A stretch of DNA of 64,000 bases from Desulfovibrio sp. UCD-KL4C (GCF_006210265.1 NZ_VCNC01000003.1:186001-250000), one strand, 5' to 3'; shown: positions 24,654-34,445, counted from the first letter of the stretch. The notes: a model not told the origin generated them from the sequence alone. A program made the numbers and translations.

Positions 24654-26570
24654 TTAAGAATTATACTCGGCAAGCTTGGCTTCAACTTCTTCCCAGCGTT
24701 CAAAAGTCTTTTCATGCTCGCTTTCAAGTTCTCCCAGTCTGGATGTAGTTTTAGCCATTTCCTGCGCTGATTTTCTATAAAAGTCTGAATCGAGCATTAA
24801 TTCCTGTATTGCAGCAATTTCTTTTTCAAGTTTCTCGATTTGAGCCGGTAAAACTTTCATTTCTTCTTCAAGGAGTTCCAGCTCACGCTGTTCTTTATAA
24901 CTGAGTTTCTTTGGCTTATTAGCAAGAGCTGGCTGTTCAACCTTAACAGATTTTAGAGCTTTAGGTTTATTCTCTTTTTCTTCCTTAGGTTTTTGTCTTA
25001 GCCAGTCGTCATAGCCGCCGACATATTCTTTTACAGTGGCATTTCCTTCAAAAACGATTGTGCTTGTCACTACGTTATTCAAAAACGCACGGTCATGGCT
25101 GACTATAATGACAGTACCGGGGTATTCCATTAGTTTGTCTTCAAGAAGTTCCAGAGTTTCAGCGTCAAGATCATTTGTAGGTTCATCCATTATAAGCAGG
25201 TTGGATGGACGTGTGAACAGTCTTGCGAGCAGAAGACGGTTCCTTTCTCCGCCGGAAAGATCTCTAACCTTACTATTTGCGCGTTCGGCAGGGAATAGGA
25301 AATCCTTAAGATAACCCATAACATGCTTAGTGCGTTCACCCATTGTAACAACGTCGTTACCGTCTGCAACACTGTCGCGTACAGTTGCATCTGGGTTCAG
25401 TTGTTCTCTGTGCTGATCAAAATATGAAATTTCGAGCTTGGTTCCTAAATTAATCTTGCCGGACTTCAGTTTGAGGTTGCCGAGCAGGGTTTGAATAAGG
25501 GTTGTTTTACCGGTTCCGTTTGGGCCGATAATTCCGATTCTATCCCCGCGCATGATGGTGACATTAAGATCATTGAAAACAGGGGTAGCTCCCCATGAAA
25601 AAAATGCATGTTTAGCTTCGGCAACAATTTTACCTGAACGGGATGCTTCCTGAATCTGAATGGTTGCTGTGCCTGTGCGTTCGCGGCGTTTGCTTCTTTC
25701 ATTGCGTAATTTTTCCAGTTCACGAACTCTTCCTTCGTTTCTGGTTCTCCGGGCTTTAATTCCCTGTCTGATCCAGACTTCTTCTCTGGCAAGTTTTTTG
25801 TCGAACTCAGACCAGTTTTTTTCTTCAGCATCCAAAAGTTCTTCTTTGCGTTTTAAAAAGGTGTCATAGTCGCAGGTCCAGTCAGCAAGTTTGCCGCGGT
25901 CCAGTTCAATAATACGGGTAGCAATACGGCGCAGGAACATTCGGTCATGGGTGATGAAAATGAGAGTTTTGATGTGTTTTAAAATAAATTCTTCCAGCCA
26001 TGCAATGGAGTCGATATCTAGATGGTTGGTAGGTTCATCAAGAAGCAAGATGTCAGGGGTACTGGCTAGAGCGCGAGCGAGGAGTACGCGTCTTTTCAGT
26101 CCTCCGGAAAGGCTTTCAAAGCGTGTTTCAGGGTCCAGAGAAAGGCGGGAGATGACCATTTCAATTGTGGTCATGGCATTCCAGCCGCCATGCTGTTCCA
26201 TAATGTCTTCAATTTCAGAAAGTTTGGAAACATCGCCGCCGTTAGCAACTTCTGTGCTGACGCGATGATATTTTGCCAGCGCATTACCCAGTTCTCCAAG
26301 TCCTTCTGCGACTACATCAAAGACCGTACCGTTAAGAACTTCTGGTACTTTTTGTGAAAGTCTAGCTACAGTGACACCTTTCTGGGTTGAAATTATTCCG
26401 CTGTCAGGAGTCAAATCCTCGCTCATAAGCCTAAGCAGTGTAGATTTACCTTCACCGTTTCTACCTACTATGCATATGCGTTGTCCTGCTTGAACTTGAA
26501 ACGAAGCTTTATCTAAAAGCAATGGTCCGCCAAACGACATTGAAATACTATTAACACTCATTAAGGCCAT
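24654..26570 (-). CDS. ABC-F family ATPase, Uup-like
   Basis: A 638-residue cytoplasmic protein with two ABC domains and no membrane segments. Walker A motifs are GRNGEGKST and GPNGTGKTT, and signature motifs LSGGLKRRVLLARA and LSGGERNRLLLARL. The linker between the domains is charged. A C-terminal coiled coil (about residues 555-638) is characteristic of Uup rather than EttA. ABC-F proteins act on the ribosome or, for Uup, on DNA branch stability and quality control. An ATG nine bases further in (26561) is also possible. It appears monocistronic. Confidence 0.92.
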   Translation of the reverse strand: MALMSVNSISMSFGGPLLLDKASFQVQAGQRICIVGRNGEGKSTLLRLMSEDLTPDSGIISTQKGVTVARLSQKVPEVLNGTVFDVVAEGLGELGNALAKYHRVSTEVANGGDVSKLSEIEDIMEQHGGWNAMTTIEMVISRLSLDPETRFESLSGGLKRRVLLARALASTPDILLLDEPTNHLDIDSIAWLEEFILKHIKTLIFITHDRMFLRRIATRIIELDRGKLADWTCDYDTFLKRKEELLDAEEKNWSEFDKKLAREEVWIRQGIKARRTRNEGRVRELEKLRNERSKRRERTGTATIQIQEASRSGKIVAEAKHAFFSWGATPVFNDLNVTIMRGDRIGIIGPNGTGKTTLIQTLLGNLKLKSGKINLGTKLEISYFDQHREQLNPDATVRDSVADGNDVVTMGERTKHVMGYLKDFLFPAERANSKVRDLSGGERNRLLLARLFTRPSNLLIMDEPTNDLDAETLELLEDKLMEYPGTVIIVSHDRAFLNNVVTSTIVFEGNATVKEYVGGYDDWLRQKPKEEKENKPKALKSVKVEQPALANKPKKLSYKEQRELELLEEEMKVLPAQIEKLEKEIAAIQELMLDSDFYRKSAQEMAKTTSRLGELESEHEKTFERWEEVEAKLAEYNS

Positions 26571-26858
26571 ATTTGTAAGCTCCGCATTATGTTCTGGAAA
26601 AAATTATATGTTATGAAATCTTAGAAAGTTCGTAAAAAGGATTAATCTGTACGAGGGCGGTATTGTAGATGGTTGCAGAAGAAAAGGGAAGGGCTTACAG
26701 TGTACCATAAATTTATGGGGATTTTGTCTTATTTCGGAGATTGACGAAATTAATGCAGTAGGGCAGGTATGCTGTATACTTAAAATTAAAAAATTGCAAA
26801 AAAATCACCCGTTGTTAGCGAGCGAAGCAGAATTAATAAAATAAAGGCATTACATTAA

Positions 26859-27266
26859 ATGAGTACAGGCGACAGATTATTAGATATATTTCAAGAAGAG
26901 ACTTTGGAACGTCTCGATAGCTTGGAATCAGGGTTACTTATTTTAGAAAAAAATACCGAGAATAGTTCTCATGAACTTATAAATTCTATTTTTCGAGATG
27001 CTCATTCCGTTAAAGCCGGATCAAATTTATTGAAGCTTCAAAATATTGAAGAACTTTCTCACACTTTAGAGAATGTTTTAGAATTGATACGCTCAACGGA
27101 TCTTGTTCCTACTGAACTTATGATAACAGCCTGCCTTGAAGCTGTGGATAGACTGCGCGGTCTTGTAGAGGATATTCTTGGGAGTGATTCAAAGAGTATC
27201 CGTTTGCAGAAAATGATGCTTGAAGTTTCCCTTAAAAGAGCCCTTAATGGAGACTCCGAGGAATAA
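26859..27266 (+). CDS. CheA P1-like Hpt domain protein
   Basis: A 135-residue single-domain protein similar to the phosphotransfer (P1) domain of CheA. It has the N-terminal FQEETLERLDSLESGLL helix and the phospho-acceptor helix FRDAHSVKAGSNLL (His49), followed by HTLENVLELIR. The usual H-S-x-K-G sequence reads H-S-V-K-A here, with Gly displaced by one. The protein has no kinase domain, so it must be phosphorylated by a partner located elsewhere. There is only a weak AAAGG before the ATG. It sits alone, upstream of the aromatic-pathway operon, without co-transcribed kinase or regulator. Confidence 0.8.
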   Translation: MSTGDRLLDIFQEETLERLDSLESGLLILEKNTENSSHELINSIFRDAHSVKAGSNLLKLQNIEELSHTLENVLELIRSTDLVPTELMITACLEAVDRLRGLVEDILGSDSKSIRLQKMMLEVSLKRALNGDSEE

Positions 27267-27453
27267 ATTACTCGCGAAGATCTTTTGATAACCTGTCTTT
27301 ACATATTTCTTTTGTCTAGTCGGTTCCTTCTTCTGCTCGCCTGCATTTACCTGAGTTTACATTAATGATGGAAGTGCTGCTTGATTCTTTACTCAAGAAT
27401 TCCGGCTTGGTTTATCCTTGAAAAACTATCAACAAATTTCGGAGGTCTTAACT

Positions 27454-28545
27454 ATGAGTGTTAAACTTAGTATTGAAGGTATTGATTCCTGGGGATTCAA
27501 ACATGAAGGTCCACTGATTATTGCCGGACCATGTAGCGCTGAAACCCGTGAACAGGTGCTTGAAACTTCGCGCGGAGTAGCTAAGACTGGAGCACATATG
27601 CTGCGGGCAGGCATTTGGAAGCCGCGGACTCGTCCTAATTGTTTTGAAGGCATGGGCGAAGAAGGCCTTAAATGGTTGGTTGAAGCACGTGAAGAAACAG
27701 GACTGCCGATCTCAACTGAAACTGCAACTCCTGAACATGTAGAACTTTGTCTTAAATATAATGTTGACCTTATCTGGGTCGGAGCAAGAACCACTGTTAA
27801 TCCATTCGCAGTTCAGGCTCTTGCCGATGCTCTTAAAGGTACAGATATTCCAGTACTTGTGAAGAATCCTATTAACCCAGATGTTGAACTATGGATTGGA
27901 GCTCTCGAGCGTATAAATGCTGCCGGGGTTAAAAAACTTGGTGCAATTCATCGTGGTTTTTCTTCTGCAAAAGCTTGCGAGTTTCGCAATGATCCTAACT
28001 GGAAAATTTTTATTGAACTTCGCCGTCGCTGTGAAGGGCTACCTATCATCTGTGATCCAAGCCATTTATGTGGAAAAAGAGAACTTATCCCCGCTGTAGC
28101 ACAAAAAGCACTTGATCTCCTTTTTGACGGTTTGATGATTGAATCTCATATTGATCCTGATAAAGCTTTAAGTGACTGCAAACAGCAGTTCACCCCTGAA
28201 GATCTGGGTAAAGTTATTGCAGGACTCAAGGTCCGTTATCCAGCGATTGAAGACGCAGAATTTATTCATGCAATTGAAGGAAAACGTATCAGACTTGATG
28301 AAATTGACGAAACTATCGTTGAACTTCTTGCTGAGCGTATGGCAATAGGCCGTACAATAGGAACTCTCAAAAGAGAAAAAGGAATTGCTCTTTTGCAGCC
28401 TGCTCAGTGGAAGAAAACTGTTGAAAAGCGTACTCGCGCAGGTGTTGCTCGTGGTATGGACGAACATTTCATGCTTCGTGTTTTTCAGTATATTCATGAA
28501 GAATCTTTGCGTCAGCAGGAATCAACTTTTGCTGGAGATAAGTAA
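27454..28545 (+). CDS. Bifunctional DAHP synthase / chorismate mutase
   Basis: A 363-residue cytoplasmic enzyme. Residues of about 1-260 form a type I-beta 3-deoxy-D-arabino-heptulosonate-7-phosphate synthase (IAGPCSAETREQV, KPRTRPNCFEG, KNPINPDVELW, DPSHLCGKRE), the entry step to aromatic amino acids. Residues of about 272-360 are an AroQ chorismate mutase (RLDEIDETIVELLAERMAIG). In such fusions the mutase part provides feedback control by prephenate or chorismate. The ATG at 27454 has GGAGG eight bases upstream; the frame is open further up to a TTG at 27418. The stop codon overlaps the aroB start by one base. Confidence 0.93.
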   Translation: MSVKLSIEGIDSWGFKHEGPLIIAGPCSAETREQVLETSRGVAKTGAHMLRAGIWKPRTRPNCFEGMGEEGLKWLVEAREETGLPISTETATPEHVELCLKYNVDLIWVGARTTVNPFAVQALADALKGTDIPVLVKNPINPDVELWIGALERINAAGVKKLGAIHRGFSSAKACEFRNDPNWKIFIELRRRCEGLPIICDPSHLCGKRELIPAVAQKALDLLFDGLMIESHIDPDKALSDCKQQFTPEDLGKVIAGLKVRYPAIEDAEFIHAIEGKRIRLDEIDETIVELLAERMAIGRTIGTLKREKGIALLQPAQWKKTVEKRTRAGVARGMDEHFMLRVFQYIHEESLRQQESTFAGDK

Positions 28546-29633
28546 TGCCGAGGGTCGATGTTGCGCTGAAAGGTGACTTTGATAACTCTTATGAGATTTT
28601 AGTTGAAGACGGGGTGGTGGATAATCTCATCCCGGATCTCTGTTCGCGGAAATTCGGTCGTACTCCGGTTATTATATGTGATGAGAATACTCGTGAGCTT
28701 TTCGGTCTTTCATTAATTGAGAAGCTTGCTCTTAAAAATATTGATCCACTCCTGCTTACTGTTCCAGCCGGTGAGAAAAGTAAAAGTCTGGATGTTTTTG
28801 CGTCTCTGCTTGAAGCTATGCTCGAAGCTGGAATAACCAGACAGGATGTAGTTGTCGCCTTAGGCGGCGGAGTAGTGGGAGATCTTTCCGGCTATGTCGC
28901 CGGTAGTTATATGCGCGGAATAAACTTTATTCAGGTGCCGACCACGCTGCTTTCACAAGTTGACTCTGCTGTAGGTGGAAAGGTTGCTGTAAACATCTCC
29001 GGCGGTAAAAATTATTGTGGAATGTTTTATCAGCCTAAGCGGGTTTATTCTGACATCTCTGCATTAAACACTTTGCCCGAGCGGGAAATTTTGAGCGGGC
29101 TTGGTGAAGTTGTAAAATACGGTTTTATTGCAGATAGAAAATTTGCGGAATATTTGCTGGATAATGCTGATAAAATATTATCTCTCGATAAGGAAGTTAT
29201 GTCAGCCGTGGTTGCCCGTTGTTGTGAAATAAAAGCAGATGTGGTTTCCAGAGATGAGAAGGAAGGGGGACTTAGGCGCATACTCAATTACGGTCATACC
29301 GTCGGTCATGCTATTGAGACCTTTTCCGGTTATAAACTGTCACACGGAGAGTGTGTGGGGCATGGCATGAGAATTGTCGCCCGTTCATGCAACCGAGCAG
29401 GAATGCTTTCTGATTCAGATCTAAAGCTGCATCAGGACGTGATGGACAGATTGTCTCTTTCAACTGACGGTTTAAATATTTGTCCTGCCGAGATCATGGA
29501 ACTCATGAAGCGGGATAAGAAAGTAAAAGACGGATCAGTTGTGATGGTTGCTCTTGATAAGGTTGGACATGCGGTCATCAGCGATGATTTCCCGCTTGAA
29601 ATTATCGAGGCTGAGCTTAACGAAATGTATTGA
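28545..29633 (+). CDS. aroB: 3-dehydroquinate synthase
   Basis: A 362-residue NAD- and metal-dependent enzyme, the second step of the shikimate pathway, converting DAHP to 3-dehydroquinate. It has ALGGGVVGDLSGYVAGSYMRG for NAD and phosphate binding, QVPTTLLSQVDSAVGGK, and a metal site with His in NYGHTVGHAIE and HGECVGHGM. It shares one base with the preceding DAHP synthase stop, indicating translational coupling, and supplies the next reaction of the same pathway. Confidence 0.95.
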   Translation: MPRVDVALKGDFDNSYEILVEDGVVDNLIPDLCSRKFGRTPVIICDENTRELFGLSLIEKLALKNIDPLLLTVPAGEKSKSLDVFASLLEAMLEAGITRQDVVVALGGGVVGDLSGYVAGSYMRGINFIQVPTTLLSQVDSAVGGKVAVNISGGKNYCGMFYQPKRVYSDISALNTLPEREILSGLGEVVKYGFIADRKFAEYLLDNADKILSLDKEVMSAVVARCCEIKADVVSRDEKEGGLRRILNYGHTVGHAIETFSGYKLSHGECVGHGMRIVARSCNRAGMLSDSDLKLHQDVMDRLSLSTDGLNICPAEIMELMKRDKKVKDGSVVMVALDKVGHAVISDDFPLEIIEAELNEMY

Positions 29634-29764
29634 TTCTGATAAGTTCTCATTCAAGTTTAAACGGGGAGTCCCCTGCTTTTATATATTAAAATATTTGAAA
29701 GTAGCGGACTTCTCTTTTTATCTATAGAAATAATTATTGTTTATGCAAATAGGAGTGTTAAGAA

Positions 29765-30928
29765 GTGAAGAATATCGCCACAAAGTTAGTTACCGGGGGC
29801 CAAAAGGAAGCTCTTCAAAATATAAATACTATCAATCCTCCTTTGCACCGTGCTTCTACAGTTCTTTTTGATTGTTATGCAGATATGCAGCTGGATATTC
29901 AGGGTAAATTTGAAGGTATTGCATATGGGACCAGCGGACTTGCTGCGCAGAATGCTTTTGAAGCGGCTATGGCTGAACTTGAAGGGGCATATCGCTGTAA
30001 AGCTTTTCAGTCCGGCATAAATGCTATTGCTATGGTTTTGATGGCCTACACTAAACAAGGTGATCATGTTTTAATTTGCGATAATGTTTATGGTCCGACC
30101 CGTTATTTTTGCACAGATTTTTTATCGAAGTACGGTGTTACAGCAGATTTTCTACCGTCAAATGCCGGTCATGATATCAGTAGCTTTTTGAAGAATGAAA
30201 CCCGCTTGGTATTTATGGAGTCGCCCGGTTCAAATACTTTTGAAGTTCAGGATGTTCCTGCCATTACTAAAGTTTGCCGTGAGAAGGGAATTGTCAGTGT
30301 TATTGATAATACATGGGCTACTCCGCTATATCTAAACCCCTTTGAGCTTGGGGTGGATGTCTCCATACAGTCTGCAACAAAATATATTACAGGCCATTCA
30401 GATATTCTTCTCGGAACTGTTTCAACAACTGAAGAAAGATGGGCGGAGTTCGAAGCATGTTGCCATCTTTTTGAAAGTTTTGCTTCGCAGGAAGATTGCT
30501 ATCAGGCTTTGCGTGGACTCAGAACTCTTCATGTGCGTCTTAAACATCATGAACAATCTGCACTTGATATTGCAAACTGGCTGACAACTCATAAAGCTGT
30601 AGAGAAAGTCATACATCCTGCGCTTGAAAGTCATCCTGAGCATGAGCTCTGGAAACGCGATTTTAAGGGGGCCAGCGGACTCTTCGCATTTACTCTTAGT
30701 GACGAGTACGAAAATATGGATCATTCCGTCTTTGTAGATAGTCTTGAGCTATTCGGCATCGGTTACAGCTGGGGAGGGTATAAAAGCCTTATTACTGGCG
30801 GTAAAATGCAAAGGAATAATTCTTTTGCATACGAAGGAAAAACTATTTTCAGACTTAATATCGGTTTGGAAGACGTTGATGATCTGAAAAAAGATTTGGA
30901 GCAAGGGCTTGCTAAATTAATGAGCTAA
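29765..30928 (+). CDS. Cystathionine beta-lyase (Cys/Met-metabolism PLP enzyme)
   Basis: A 387-residue cytoplasmic PLP enzyme of the trans-sulfuration family. The PLP-binding Lys206 is in SATKYITGHSD. YGTSG near residue 54, DNTWATPLYLNP near residue 181, and the C-terminal IGYSWGGYKSLI segment are those of the beta-lyase (MetC) branch, which cleaves cystathionine to homocysteine. Closely related gamma-lyases cannot be excluded. The start is GTG, with AGGAG nine bases upstream. It is monocistronic with its own terminator. No SAM riboswitch or T-box is visible in the 130 bases before it. Confidence 0.87.
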   Translation: MKNIATKLVTGGQKEALQNINTINPPLHRASTVLFDCYADMQLDIQGKFEGIAYGTSGLAAQNAFEAAMAELEGAYRCKAFQSGINAIAMVLMAYTKQGDHVLICDNVYGPTRYFCTDFLSKYGVTADFLPSNAGHDISSFLKNETRLVFMESPGSNTFEVQDVPAITKVCREKGIVSVIDNTWATPLYLNPFELGVDVSIQSATKYITGHSDILLGTVSTTEERWAEFEACCHLFESFASQEDCYQALRGLRTLHVRLKHHEQSALDIANWLTTHKAVEKVIHPALESHPEHELWKRDFKGASGLFAFTLSDEYENMDHSVFVDSLELFGIGYSWGGYKSLITGGKMQRNNSFAYEGKTIFRLNIGLEDVDDLKKDLEQGLAKLMS

Positions 30929-30953
30929 CACCCATAATTTTATGCTTTCCCAA

Positions 30954-30993
30954 AAATAAAGCCGACTGAATTTAATTCAGTCGGCTTTATTTT
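30954..30993. terminator. Bidirectional intrinsic terminator
   Basis: A long perfect stem, AAATAAAGCCGACTGAA against TTCAGTCGGCTTTATTT, with a TTTAA loop. It separates the beta-lyase gene from the converging glycosyltransferase gene. Confidence 0.9.
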
Positions 30994-31012
30994 TAAGCTT
31001 AAGTGCAGATCC

Positions 31013-32881
31013 TTAGAAATCTTTCATGAATACTACATAAAATAGTTCGTCATCCCATAAAACATTAGTTCCTTGGATAGGAATTGACGCTGCCAGAGAA
31101 CCGAATGCTTTGTTCAGATAAATTGAATTACGGTATAGTTGCGTCAGTTCTGCCCCGCTAAGAATTAGAACTGATTTGCGGAATTTAGATTTAGCAATAA
31201 ATTTATAGAGAGGAGTATTTTCTACATGCGGATATTTGTTTTTCAGAATATAGCGCGAAACAACCGGCGCCATAATAAGGTCGTTAAATTTATGAATGTC
31301 GAAAGGAAGAGCTGCCAAGTATCTTCCATCCGAACTGTTGATGACATTGCGTAAAAAGAAGCTGAGGCCCGGGTTAGTGTGAATCGTATGCTGTGAAACT
31401 ATAAAGAGACAATCCGCAGATAGATCCTTTTTGATCATTTTTACCAGATTTACAGCAATTAAAGGTTTGGGCTGGAATTTATTTTCTGAATTTATTTTTG
31501 GAGTTGCATTAAAATATAAAGAATAAACTGCAAACAAGGCAATGAATGCTGTTGTAAGAAATGCCACAGGTTTACGATAATTTCTGATGGCAGAAAATAT
31601 TATCAGCGCTGCTACAACAAAGGTGGAAATTGCAAACGGCAGAAGCTCTGAGCTGAAATTGGTAACAGGAACATTTTTCCATAAGTTTACAGAAATTTCT
31701 CCTGTTGCCAAAACTGTAGCGCCAACGAAAACAGCTGTTCCGGCTATGATTGCGTTTCCGAGTATAAACAACCTCTTAAATATTTTGTCACGTGTTGCTG
31801 TCAGCAGCCAGTTTACAGTGATAAGTGATAATAGTGGCAAAACTGGCAGAAAGTAGCGATGTGCTCTGAGTCTAAATACAAAGATACACAGCAGCAGATA
31901 AAAGATGGAAGTCCAGACAATAATATTTTTCTCTTTAAATTTATCAGGTCCATATTTGAGTAGATTATGAATTGCTCCCAGTGAAAAAGCTCCTAATGGG
32001 AAAAATAAAATGATTGCTTCATAACTATAAAAGCCAAGACTCCCCAAATAGAAAAAAATAAGGCTACCCTTATGTACGGTGTTTTCAGCAGCGTCACCGA
32101 GCATTCCTGAAAGGTAGTTCATACCCGGAGAGCTGGCGGACCAGATCCATAATAAAAAAGGACCGCATCCAAGAACTATTCCGAGAATGATGGTCAAAGA
32201 TTCTTTGCGTAAAGTCGGGATTGCAGATTTAAGAAAGGTATTAACATAGCTCTTGCATGGTCTGTCTCTAAGCAGTTCTGCCATGAGATATCCGGCCAGT
32301 GGAGGGAGCGCGAACGGGCCCTTAGTTAGAACTCCAAGAGATAACGCGATTGTTGCTCCGAGGAGATTGGCAGTGCTTTTGTTTCCTTGAAATCTGCACA
32401 AATAGAAATATGTCGCCCATGTTACCGCGGCCGTGTAAATGATGTCCGCTTTGAGCATCATTCCTTCAATTTTAAAAGTAGGCGCAACTAACAGTAATAA
32501 CGCTGCCAGTAATCCTACTTTTACAGAATAAAGTCTTTTCCCGATCAGGTAAGTCGCAGTACCCGTTAAAACTGAGCTTAAAATTGCCGGAATACGGGTA
32601 ATGAATAAGAGTGTTCCGTGACTGAATGATGTTCCGAATATTTTTAAAACCGGAACTGCCATCCAGTATGTTAAAGGCGGTTTTTGCATGCGTGGTAAAC
32701 CGTTGAACATTGGATGGAGCCAGTCGCCTGATCTAAGCATTTCAAGGGCTGCTGTTATATATTTGGGTTCATCTATATCAAAGAAAAATGGCCGCCATTC
32801 ACCCATAGAAGCGAATAGAAACGCAAAAAATATTAATCCTATGAGTGGTAGATAATTCTTGTAGGAATTTTGGGTGGTCAT
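31013..32881 (-). CDS. ArnT/PMT-like glycosyltransferase, family 39
   Basis: A 622-residue integral inner-membrane protein with about 11-13 hydrophobic segments and a C-terminal periplasmic domain. The first periplasmic loop has FDIDEPKYITAALEML and, after it, the LPRMQKPPLTYW segment typical of ArnT and related lipid-linked-sugar transferases. Such enzymes move a sugar from a polyprenyl phosphate to lipid A or a protein. No arn or lipid-A genes are nearby, so the acceptor is unknown. It is monocistronic. Confidence 0.85.
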   Translation of the reverse strand: MTTQNSYKNYLPLIGLIFFAFLFASMGEWRPFFFDIDEPKYITAALEMLRSGDWLHPMFNGLPRMQKPPLTYWMAVPVLKIFGTSFSHGTLLFITRIPAILSSVLTGTATYLIGKRLYSVKVGLLAALLLLVAPTFKIEGMMLKADIIYTAAVTWATYFYLCRFQGNKSTANLLGATIALSLGVLTKGPFALPPLAGYLMAELLRDRPCKSYVNTFLKSAIPTLRKESLTIILGIVLGCGPFLLWIWSASSPGMNYLSGMLGDAAENTVHKGSLIFFYLGSLGFYSYEAIILFFPLGAFSLGAIHNLLKYGPDKFKEKNIIVWTSIFYLLLCIFVFRLRAHRYFLPVLPLLSLITVNWLLTATRDKIFKRLFILGNAIIAGTAVFVGATVLATGEISVNLWKNVPVTNFSSELLPFAISTFVVAALIIFSAIRNYRKPVAFLTTAFIALFAVYSLYFNATPKINSENKFQPKPLIAVNLVKMIKKDLSADCLFIVSQHTIHTNPGLSFFLRNVINSSDGRYLAALPFDIHKFNDLIMAPVVSRYILKNKYPHVENTPLYKFIAKSKFRKSVLILSGAELTQLYRNSIYLNKAFGSLAASIPIQGTNVLWDDELFYVVFMKDF

Positions 32882-33133
32882 TATTTATTAGATCCTATGA
32901 AATATATGTCATGTGTATTTTTATATTTTAGCGAGTGAACTCCAAAAAAAAGTCACTGCCCTTATCACACATGTTTATATGTCTTTTCAAGTGGCGTGGA
33001 GCATATAAAAATCAATTGGTTTTGCTTCTGGTAGGATATATTTATTAAGTAATAATATATTAAAAATATGTTTTATAATATTTAATATAGAATAAGCGTT
33101 GATGTAAGAGGCGATGAGTGTCATAGTCCTTTT

Positions 33134-33496
33134 ATGAGAGGGTTAATTTTATATTTTTTGATTTTCTTTTTGCCAGCAGCAGCCATGGGTGCAGAAAGAG
33201 ATTATCAGAAATTATGGTGCGCTCAAAACCACGGGAAAATGGAATATAGACTTCCAGATTCTACTCGCGTGGATTGTTTGACTAAAACGCATGCTGTTGA
33301 AATGGATTTTGGTCATAAATGGGCTGAAGCTATCGGTCAGTCGTTATATTACGCTTCATGTACTGGTAAACGTGCCGGTGTTGTTCTTATTATGAATAAG
33401 GAAAAGGATGTTCGTTTTTTACGCCGGTTAAATGAGGCTATCATATATGCCAAACTTCCAATTGATGTGTGGGTTATGGATAAAGCTAATCCATAA
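33134..33496 (+). CDS. Exported hypothetical protein with nuclease-like motif
   Basis: A 120-residue protein with a signal peptide (hydrophobic residues 3-17, likely cleavage at AAAMGA). The mature part is compact, with RVDCLTKTHAVEMDFGHKW followed by AEAIGQSLYYA and RAGVVLIM. The order D .. ExD .. K .. EAIGQ .. Y is reminiscent of the PD-(D/E)xK nuclease core, but this is a fold guess, and the usual catalytic Lys is replaced by Asp. It has two Cys in the mature part (WCAQN, VDCLT) plus one in ASCTG. There is no obvious ribosome binding site. Neighbours give no hint of function. Confidence 0.6.
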   Translation: MRGLILYFLIFFLPAAAMGAERDYQKLWCAQNHGKMEYRLPDSTRVDCLTKTHAVEMDFGHKWAEAIGQSLYYASCTGKRAGVVLIMNKEKDVRFLRRLNEAIIYAKLPIDVWVMDKANP

Positions 33497-33600
33497 CTAA
33501 CTATTTTTTTTGATAAAATTATAATAAAGACATAAATGATCGCTATTGCTTGTTTTTTGAGTGCAGGGTAAATAAATTTGTTCTTAACTCGGAGGAAAGA

Positions 33601-34365
33601 ATGAATTTTAGCTCTGACGCTGTAATAAATAATGAACTTGCCCATATTTATACAATGTTCGAAGAACATGCTGAAATGCACAAGTGGTTTAAGGATATGG
33701 CCCTTGCTGTATGTGCAGACTTAAAAGACATTACTCCTGATCATAACCTCTTTGCGCGCATGCTTGCTGAGAAAGGAACACGTTGTTTTGAGGCAAACTT
33801 TGATGCCGTTGTTGGGCAGATCAGTAATCTTGATATCTCGTTTAAAATTGCATGTGCTAAGGGATGTTCGCTTTGTTGTTCTTCACACATCGCGGTGACG
33901 CCGCAAGAAACATTTAATATCGCATTATATTTGGCAGAGAAACTTAGTGTTTTAGAGATTGAAAAAATTGCTGAAGCCTGCGCAGCGTGTGCTGAAGGTT
34001 ATGATTCTGAAGCATTGCAGGATTTTTCAAAAAAATATTTTTGTCCATGCCCTTTTTTAAAAGATAATAAATGTTCAATATATGAAGTGCGCCCCATCAC
34101 CTGCCGAAATTGGATTTCACATGATCTTGAAGCTTGCAATGTGAGCTATGAATCGAAGAACACGATGTCCGTTCCTCAAAATGCCATGATCATGATTCAA
34201 AAAGATCTGATCTTTGCCGGTCAGCATGCTTATTTGGATAGTTTAGGTATTAACGGACATTTCGCATCTTTTTTGCCATTGATGCTGCAAATTTTATTAG
34301 ACTATGAAGGAACTTACACCAGATGGATTGCAGGGGAAACTTTGCCAGGGCAAATGGAAAGATAA
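33601..34365 (+). CDS. YkgJ-family cysteine cluster protein
   Basis: A 254-residue soluble protein. After about 85 helical residues comes the YkgJ/UPF0153-type chelating core: KGCSLCCSSHIAVTPQE, then CPCPFLKDNKCSIYEVRPITCRNW, with at least six conserved-type cysteines. Metal binding is expected; function is unknown. CGGAGG stands six bases before the ATG at 33601; the frame is open upstream to 33550 but without a start signal. It is a second copy of the family in the window beside the one at 3587. A terminator follows immediately. Confidence 0.82.
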   Translation: MNFSSDAVINNELAHIYTMFEEHAEMHKWFKDMALAVCADLKDITPDHNLFARMLAEKGTRCFEANFDAVVGQISNLDISFKIACAKGCSLCCSSHIAVTPQETFNIALYLAEKLSVLEIEKIAEACAACAEGYDSEALQDFSKKYFCPCPFLKDNKCSIYEVRPITCRNWISHDLEACNVSYESKNTMSVPQNAMIMIQKDLIFAGQHAYLDSLGINGHFASFLPLMLQILLDYEGTYTRWIAGETLPGQMER

Positions 34366-34366
34366 C

Positions 34367-34411
34367 AAAAATCCTGCCAGCTTTATAAAATAAGGCTGAC
34401 AGGATTTTTAC
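34367..34411. terminator. Bidirectional intrinsic terminator
   Basis: AAAAATCCTG(C)CAGC and GCTG(A)CAGGATTTTT arms around an AT-rich loop, between the YkgJ-type gene and the converging trpB. Confidence 0.85.
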
Positions 34412-34445
34412 TTTTATATCGCAAGAAAAACTCAATTTGCCTGAT

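Noticed and set aside
27280-27421. Short reading frames upstream of the DAHP synthase gene as a possible Phe/Tyr leader peptide
   Set aside because: One frame has scattered Phe and Tyr but no run of them, no clear ribosome binding site, and no terminator/antiterminator pair follows.
29658-29676. GGGGAGTCCCC after aroB as a terminator
   Set aside because: The palindrome leaves no loop and has only a short T run.
29634-29764. SAM riboswitch or T-box before the cystathionine beta-lyase gene
   Set aside because: None of the conserved riboswitch or T-box segments could be found in the leader.
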